From positions 1 through 17,266 of the forward strand of contig CAAFLF010000042.1 of assembly GCA_900763685.1 (NCBI GenBank): DNA of 17,266 nucleotides. The letters run 5' to 3'. This document shows positions 13,520 to 17,266 of this stretch, piece after piece. Position 1 is the stretch's first letter; each line of letters opens with the position of its first letter. The notes beneath the pieces are model-generated. The model had not been told where the DNA came from. It ran no database searches and was given only the letters and a program-made list of their open reading frames with translations. Source of the stretch: an uncultured Oscillospiraceae bacterium. Its GTDB lineage: Bacteria; Bacillota; Clostridia; Oscillospirales; Oscillospiraceae. Both the position numbers and the translations under genes were made by a program.

Positions 13520-13803
13520 ACAGCACGCAAAGACGAGGAAGAGAAGAGTACCCGCGGAGGTACGGCAAAGAGAGCCCGGAGGGTGAAAACGGGCACGGAG
13601 GGCCGCGGGGAACATGGTCTTGGAGTCGCGCACCGACCGCACGGAAACCGTGCGTAGGCTGCGACGGGAGCGCCCGTGATCGCGCGAGAGTGTGTCTGCA
13701 CTCGGAAAGGTTCGTACCGTGAGGTTCGGACGAAGCAAGGTGGTACCGCGGAGCCAGCTCCGCCCTTGATGCTTGAGAGAAAAGCGTCAGGGGCGTTTTT
13801 TTG
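13520..13803 (+). promoter_or_regulatory. T-box riboswitch, probably methionine-specific
   Basis: The T-box hallmark AAGGTGGTACCGCGG is at 13737-13751. Stem I begins around 13530 with a K-turn-like GACGAGG/GGAGUC region. CCCGCGG (13551-13557) pairs with CCGCGGG (13603-13609), closing the specifier loop. This leaves AGAGUA on one side and GAACAUGG (13610-13617) on the other. The specifier is best read as AUG (13614-13616), so uncharged tRNA-Met would be the signal, in keeping with the methionine importer downstream. Further hairpins are CGCACGG/CCGTGCG (13638-13654) and others. The terminator stem pairs 13761-13773 with 13783-13795 and runs into seven T residues (13796-13802). Low methionine should raise metNIQ expression. 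CAU (His) in the same loop cannot be excluded by sequence alone. Confidence 0.88.
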
Positions 13804-13834
13804 TGCCCCGCGAAAGTTTGAGAGGAGAGATTCG

Positions 13835-14845
13835 ATGAGCGAGCCCATCATTGAGATCCGGGGTCTGCGGAAGACCTTCGGCCAGGGCGAGGCCGCCGTC
13901 ACCGCGCTGGACGGCATCGACCTGAGCATTGAAAAGGGAGAGATCTTCGGCATCATCGGCCTCTCCGGCGCCGGAAAAAGCACGCTGGTGCGCTGCATGA
14001 ACCTGCTGGAGACCCCCACGGAGGGCACCGTCCGGGTGGACGGGCAGGACATCACCACCCTCTCCCCCAAGGAGCTGCGCAAGGCCCGGCAGTCCATCAC
14101 CATGATCTTTCAGGGCTTCAACCTGCTGATGCAGCGCAGCGCCCTGGATAACATCTGCTTCCCGCTGGAGCTCTCCGGCACCCCCCGGAAGGAAGCCGTG
14201 GCCCGGGCCCGTGAGCTTTTGAAGGTCGTGGGCCTGGAGGGCCGGGAGGGCGCCTATCCCGCCCAGCTCTCCGGCGGCCAGAAGCAGCGGGTGGCCATCG
14301 CCCGGGCTCTCGCCACGAACCCAAAGGTGCTCCTCTGTGACGAGGCCACCTCCGCCCTGGACCCCACCACGACGCAGTCCATCCTGGCCCTGCTCCAGGA
14401 GCTGAACCGGACGCTGGGCGTCACGGTGGTCATCATCACCCACGAGATGAAGGTGGTGGAGCAGATCTGCGGCCGGGTCGCCATCCTGGCGGAGAGCCAC
14501 GTGGTGGAGGAGGGCAAGGTCAGCGAGGTCTTCCGCCATCCCAAGACCGCCGCCGCCCGGCAGCTGCTGATGCCCGGCAGCGAGACCGCCCGCGAGACCC
14601 TGGCCCACGGACGGGCCTACCGCATTACCTTCGACGGCTCCACCGCCGAGCAGCCGGTGGTCTCCGGCATGGTGCTCTCCTGCGGGGAACCGGTGAATAT
14701 CCTCTTTGCCGACATGAAGAACATCGAGGGCAAGACTTACGGCCAGATGCTGCTGCAGCTCCCGGAGAACGAGGGCGCGGCGGCCCGGATGCTGGCATAT
14801 CTCGAGAGCCAGCGTATTACCTACACGGAAGAGGAGGTGAAATAA
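13835..14845 (+). CDS. metN: Methionine ABC transporter ATP-binding protein
   Basis: The product is 336 residues, typical of MetN. It powers import of methionine by the MetNIQ complex. Walker A is GLSGAGKST (42-50), the Q-loop Gln is Q93, the signature LSGGQ is at 145-149, Walker B is VLLCDE (165-170) and the H-loop His is H203. Residues about 255-336 form the NIL domain, which binds methionine and inhibits the pump when the cell has enough. The start ATG at 13835 follows AGGAG (13823-13827) by 7 nt; upstream in-frame sequence is T-box. It is first in the operon, and metI follows after one base. Confidence 0.95.
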   Translation: MSEPIIEIRGLRKTFGQGEAAVTALDGIDLSIEKGEIFGIIGLSGAGKSTLVRCMNLLETPTEGTVRVDGQDITTLSPKELRKARQSITMIFQGFNLLMQRSALDNICFPLELSGTPRKEAVARARELLKVVGLEGREGAYPAQLSGGQKQRVAIARALATNPKVLLCDEATSALDPTTTQSILALLQELNRTLGVTVVIITHEMKVVEQICGRVAILAESHVVEEGKVSEVFRHPKTAAARQLLMPGSETARETLAHGRAYRITFDGSTAEQPVVSGMVLSCGEPVNILFADMKNIEGKTYGQMLLQLPENEGAAARMLAYLESQRITYTEEEVK

Positions 14846-14846
14846 G

Positions 14847-15521
14847 ATGTTTTCCGCGCTCGCGACCGCTGAATTTTGGAAGATGATGGCATTTGGCCTG
14901 TGGGAAACATTCTATATGGTCACCGTTTCCGTGCTCCTGGCCTACCTCATCGGCCTGCCGCTGGGCCTCATCCTGGCGGTGACGGACAGCGAGGGCCTCC
15001 GGCCCAGCCCCGTCCTCAATAAGGTCCTCGGCACCATCGTGAACCTCCTGCGCTCCGTTCCCTTCCTCATCATGGTCTTCCTGCTGAACGGCCTCACCCT
15101 CCTGATCGTGGGCACCACCGTGGGCAGCACCGCCATGATCGTGGGATTGGTGGTCGCCGCCTTCCCCTTCGTGGCCCGTCTCGTGGAGGGCTCCGCGAGG
15201 GAGGTGGACCGGGGTATCCTGGAAGCCTCCGTCTCCATGGGCGCCAGTACCTGGCAGATCATCACCAAGGTGATCCTGCCGGAGTGCAAGCCCTCCCTCA
15301 TCAACGGGGCCACAGTGGCCACCACCACCATCCTGGGCTACTCCGCCATGGCGGGCATCCTGGGCGGCGGCGGTCTCGGCTCCATCGCCATCAACTACGG
15401 CTACTACCGCCGGGTCCCCCTGACCATGTGGGTGGCCGTCATCATCCTGGTGCTGCTGGTGCAGCTCATCCAGGAGCTTGGCACCCGCATCGCGAACCGC
15501 ACCGACAAGCGCATCCGCTGA
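14847..15521 (+). CDS. metI: Methionine ABC transporter permease
   Basis: The product is 224 residues with about five membrane helices, as in MetI. The loop that docks on MetN (EAA motif) is at about 126-146, with the core EASVSMGAS and the following ILPE. It forms the channel for methionine with a second copy of itself. The ATG at 14847 comes one base after the metN stop. The ribosome site AGGAGGTG (14832-14839) lies within the end of metN. Confidence 0.95.
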   Translation: MFSALATAEFWKMMAFGLWETFYMVTVSVLLAYLIGLPLGLILAVTDSEGLRPSPVLNKVLGTIVNLLRSVPFLIMVFLLNGLTLLIVGTTVGSTAMIVGLVVAAFPFVARLVEGSAREVDRGILEASVSMGASTWQIITKVILPECKPSLINGATVATTTILGYSAMAGILGGGGLGSIAINYGYYRRVPLTMWVAVIILVLLVQLIQELGTRIANRTDKRIR

Positions 15522-15587
15522 GTCGGCGCCTGAAATCAGTCCTTCCAAATTTTTTAGAATACCATATTTGAAAAGGAGAAAAACACT

Positions 15588-16451
15588 ATGAAGAAGTTCC
15601 TCGCTCTTGCTCTCAGCTCCGTTCTGGCTCTGAGCCTGCTGGCCGGCTGCGGCAGCAGCAACACCCCCGCCGCCTCTGGTTCCTCCACCTCCGGTTCCGC
15701 CTCCACCGGCGAGACCGTCACCCTGAAGGTCGGCGCCAGCATCACCCCCCACGCTGAGATCCTGAACCAGTGCAAGCCCATCCTGGCCGAGCAGGGCATC
15801 GACCTGGAGGTCGTGGAGTACACCGACTACGTCCAGCCCAACACCGCCTTGGAGGAGGGCAGCCTGGACGCCAACTACTTCCAGCACATCAACTACCTGA
15901 ACTGGTTCAACGGCGAGTACGGCACCCATCTCGTGAGCGCCGCCTCCGTCCACTATGAGCCCTTCGGCATCTACGCCGGCAAGGTCTCCGCCATCGCTGA
16001 CCTGAAGGACGGCGATGAGATCGACATCCCCAACGACGGCTCCAACGAGACCCGCGCCCTGCTCCTGCTGCAGCAGGAGGGCCTCATCACCCTGAAGGAC
16101 GGCATCACCGCCGCCTCCAACGCCACCGTTCAGGACATCGAGAGCTACAACGTCAACATCACCATCCGTGAGATCGAGGCCGCTCAGCTGACCCAGGCCC
16201 TGCCCGGCATCGCCATGGCCGTCATCAACGGCAACTACGCCCTGCAGGGCGGCCTGAACGCCGGTTCCGACGCCCTGGCCATCGAGGCCGCTGACGGCGA
16301 CGCCGCTCAGGAGTACGGCAACATCCTGGCCGTGAAGGAAGGCCACGAGAACGATCCCGCCATCCTGGCCCTCATTGACGTCCTGCACAGCGACACCATC
16401 CGGGACTACATCAACAACACCTACAGCGGCGCTGTGGTCCCCACCTTCTGA
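15588..16451 (+). CDS. metQ: Methionine-binding lipoprotein (NlpA/MetQ family)
   Basis: The product is 287 residues. A lipoprotein signal ends in the lipobox LLAGC, so Cys21 would carry the lipid anchor. A Ser/Thr/Gly/Ala-rich linker (about 22-44) precedes the binding domain. Family blocks include VGASITPHAEIL, YTDYVQPNTALEEGSLDANY, QHINYLNWFN, and PFGIYAGKV. It binds methionine outside the cell and hands it to MetI. The start ATG at 15588 follows AAGGAG (15573-15578) by 9 nt. Its codon choice is more T-ending (GCT, GGT, CTC/CTG) than its neighbours in the first 40 codons, which suggests high expression, as expected for the binding protein. It is 66 bp after metI with no terminator. Confidence 0.95.
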   Translation: MKKFLALALSSVLALSLLAGCGSSNTPAASGSSTSGSASTGETVTLKVGASITPHAEILNQCKPILAEQGIDLEVVEYTDYVQPNTALEEGSLDANYFQHINYLNWFNGEYGTHLVSAASVHYEPFGIYAGKVSAIADLKDGDEIDIPNDGSNETRALLLLQQEGLITLKDGITAASNATVQDIESYNVNITIREIEAAQLTQALPGIAMAVINGNYALQGGLNAGSDALAIEAADGDAAQEYGNILAVKEGHENDPAILALIDVLHSDTIRDYINNTYSGAVVPTF

Positions 16452-16493
16452 TTTGTTCCCCCTCTCTTTTTGAGATACCCTCCTTCCAAGCGG

Positions 16494-16525
16494 AGAGACC
16501 GCCGGGCCAGCGCCCGGCGGTCTCT
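16494..16525 (+). terminator. Terminator-like hairpin after metQ
   Basis: A perfect 14-bp stem (16494-16507 with 16512-16525) closes the loop CAGC. The following T-run is weak (TTGCG), so termination may be partial. Its right end overlaps a possible -35 box of the next gene. Confidence 0.7.
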
Positions 16526-16553
16526 TGCGTTCCGGGGGGAGGGATGGTAAGAT
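16525..16553 (+). promoter_or_regulatory. Possible promoter of the second GNAT gene
   Basis: TTGCGT (16525-16530) and TAAGAT (16548-16553) are spaced by 17 bp. Both are partial matches, so this is moderate at best. Confidence 0.4.
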
Positions 16554-16583
16554 GGGGACAGTTCGCGGAAAGGAGAGATTTGC

Positions 16584-16616
16584 GTGGGTATTCTGAATTT
16601 GGGCGCTTCCCTCTGA
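16584..16616 (+). other. Possible 10-codon leader peptide
   Basis: A GTG at 16584, with AAGGAG (16569-16574) 9 nt upstream, opens MGILNLGASL and stops at 16616. It lies in the leader of the GNAT gene. It may be a translated leader peptide or the remnant of a lost small gene. It is too short to prove. Confidence 0.25.
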
Positions 16617-16644
16617 GAAACCATTTTCAGAAAGGAAGCAGGAT

Positions 16645-17049
16645 ATGTTTACGATTACCGAATACCGAACTTACCGGGCGGAGGAGGTCCTCCCCCTCTA
16701 CGCCGCCGTGGGCTGGACCAACTACACCGAAAATCCCGACATGCTGCGGCGGGCCTTCGCAAACTCCCTTCTGGTCCTGGCGGCCTGGGAGGGGGAGCGG
16801 CTCCTGGGCATCCTCCGCTGCGTGGGGGACGAGGCCTCCGTCGTGTTTCTCCAGGACCTTCTGGTGTATCCGGAGCGGCAGCGGCAGGGCGTGGGCACAG
16901 CCCTTTTCCAGGCCATGCTGGGGCGTTTCCCGGCGGTCTATCAGCTTGAGCTGCTGACGGACGCCACGGAGAAAACCGATGCCTTCTATCGGGCTCAGGG
17001 ACTGCGGCCGGCGGAGGAGCTCGGCTGTCGGGCGTATATCAGGATGTAG
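16645..17049 (+). CDS. GNAT family N-acetyltransferase
   Basis: This is a 134-residue single-domain GNAT protein. Motif A with the acetyl-CoA-binding loop is present: FLQDLLVYPERQRQGVGTAL includes Q79-R-Q-G-V-G84. A helix FYRAQGLRP near the C-terminus is motif B. The substrate cannot be told; close relatives are generally annotated only as GNAT acetyltransferases. The ATG at 16645 follows AAAGGAAG (16631-16638). It is transcribed alone, between the methionine operon terminator and the hairpin block at 17070-17137. Confidence 0.88.
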   Translation: MFTITEYRTYRAEEVLPLYAAVGWTNYTENPDMLRRAFANSLLVLAAWEGERLLGILRCVGDEASVVFLQDLLVYPERQRQGVGTALFQAMLGRFPAVYQLELLTDATEKTDAFYRAQGLRPAEELGCRAYIRM

Positions 17050-17069
17050 GCGGGTTCCCGCGGACGTTA

Positions 17070-17137
17070 GCCCCAAACGGGGCCTGGTGGGCCGCCCCCT
17101 GTGGGGGGCGGAGAGCCGCCGACGAAGGTCGGCGGCT
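17070..17137. repeat. Three GC-rich hairpins after the GNAT gene
   Basis: GCCCC/GGGGC (17070-17083), CCGCCCCC/GGGGGCGG (17092-17111) and AGCCGCCGAC/GTCGGCGGCT (17114-17137) follow closely. None has a T-run. They lead into the second repeat-element end. Confidence 0.6.
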
Positions 17138-17146
17138 TACGAGAGG

Positions 17147-17266
17147 AAGCCCTCGGGCAGCAGGGGCAAACACGGTTTTTCGGGGCTGAAACAACAGCCA
17201 GCTTCGTTCTCCTCGTTGTCGGGCGTCAGCCCGACTGCCTCGTCAGCCTCGCTGGCCGCCGTTTCC
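17147..17266. mobile_element. End of a second copy of the MITE-like element (cut by the window edge)
   Basis: The 17-mer at 17170-17186 is identical to 11868-11884. The sequence before it (CCCTCGGGCAGCAGGGGC) resembles the left end of the 11841-12123 element in the same orientation. The right part and any right end are outside the window or too divergent to match by eye. Confidence 0.45.

Noticed and set aside
14817..16388. Long minus-strand frame opposite metI and metQ
   Set aside because: It is a shadow of well-identified methionine transporter genes, with no motifs of its own.

Overview
The window looks like chromosomal DNA from a high-GC, Gram-positive Bacillota of the Oscillospiraceae type (Flavonifractor/Lawsonibacter/Intestinimonas-like). 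This is inferred from strong AGGAGG ribosome sites, occasional TTG starts, a T-box riboswitch, Rex, an SLH-domain protein, a tiny Cys/Gly-rich peptide and strong GC bias at third codon positions. No species can be named from the sequence alone.

Layout. (1) 1-260: an intact tRNA-Arg(CCG) on the minus strand and, 130 bp away, only the 5' half of a second tRNA-Arg(CCG). A perfect tandem 11-bp repeat lies between them, so this looks like an old integration scar. (2) 401-2530: a sigma-A-type promoter, rex, a secreted SLH-domain protein, a 45-residue Cys-rich peptide and a terminator. (3) 2634-5020: a two-gene operon of an internally duplicated DUF1538 membrane protein and a tandem PII-like protein. 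(4) 5021-5949: about 930 bp without a gene, holding six consecutive hairpins (five with perfect stems of 10-17 bp, one of 8 bp) and then a 121-bp tandem repeat. (5) 5950-9338: divergent sfsA (minus) and abrB-like regulator (plus). The abrB-like gene overlaps a PLP-dependent methionine-gamma-lyase-family gene, followed by an EamA-type transporter and a terminator. (6) 9337-11779, minus strand: DUF368 (PopT-type polyprenyl-phosphate transporter) with its own terminator, then an operon of an unrecognised 219-residue protein, a GNAT acetyltransferase missing its core, and a CDP-alcohol phosphatidyltransferase. (7) 11841-12123: a 283-bp MITE-like element with 32-bp imperfect terminal inverted repeats. 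A related end recurs at about 17147 and runs out of the window. (8) 12313-13262: an XRE regulator whose C-terminal half is seven 15-residue repeats predicted to form a beta-solenoid. (9) 13476-16525: a T-box leader (specifier best read as AUG, Met) controlling metN-metI-metQ. (10) 16525-17266: a GNAT acetyltransferase, three hairpins and the second repeat-element end.

How the parts fit together. Methionine is handled by the T-box-controlled importer and perhaps by the lyase-family enzyme. Lipid and cell-envelope functions cluster on the minus strand (polyprenyl-phosphate recycling, phospholipid head-group transfer). Rex and the PII-like protein are redox and energy/nitrogen-type sensors, each placed beside envelope or membrane proteins. 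The most unusual items are the hairpin/tandem-repeat block at 5027-5640, the doubled DUF1538/doubled PII pair, the XRE-solenoid protein, the broken tRNA-Arg with tandem repeats, and the GNAT gene with an in-frame core deletion.
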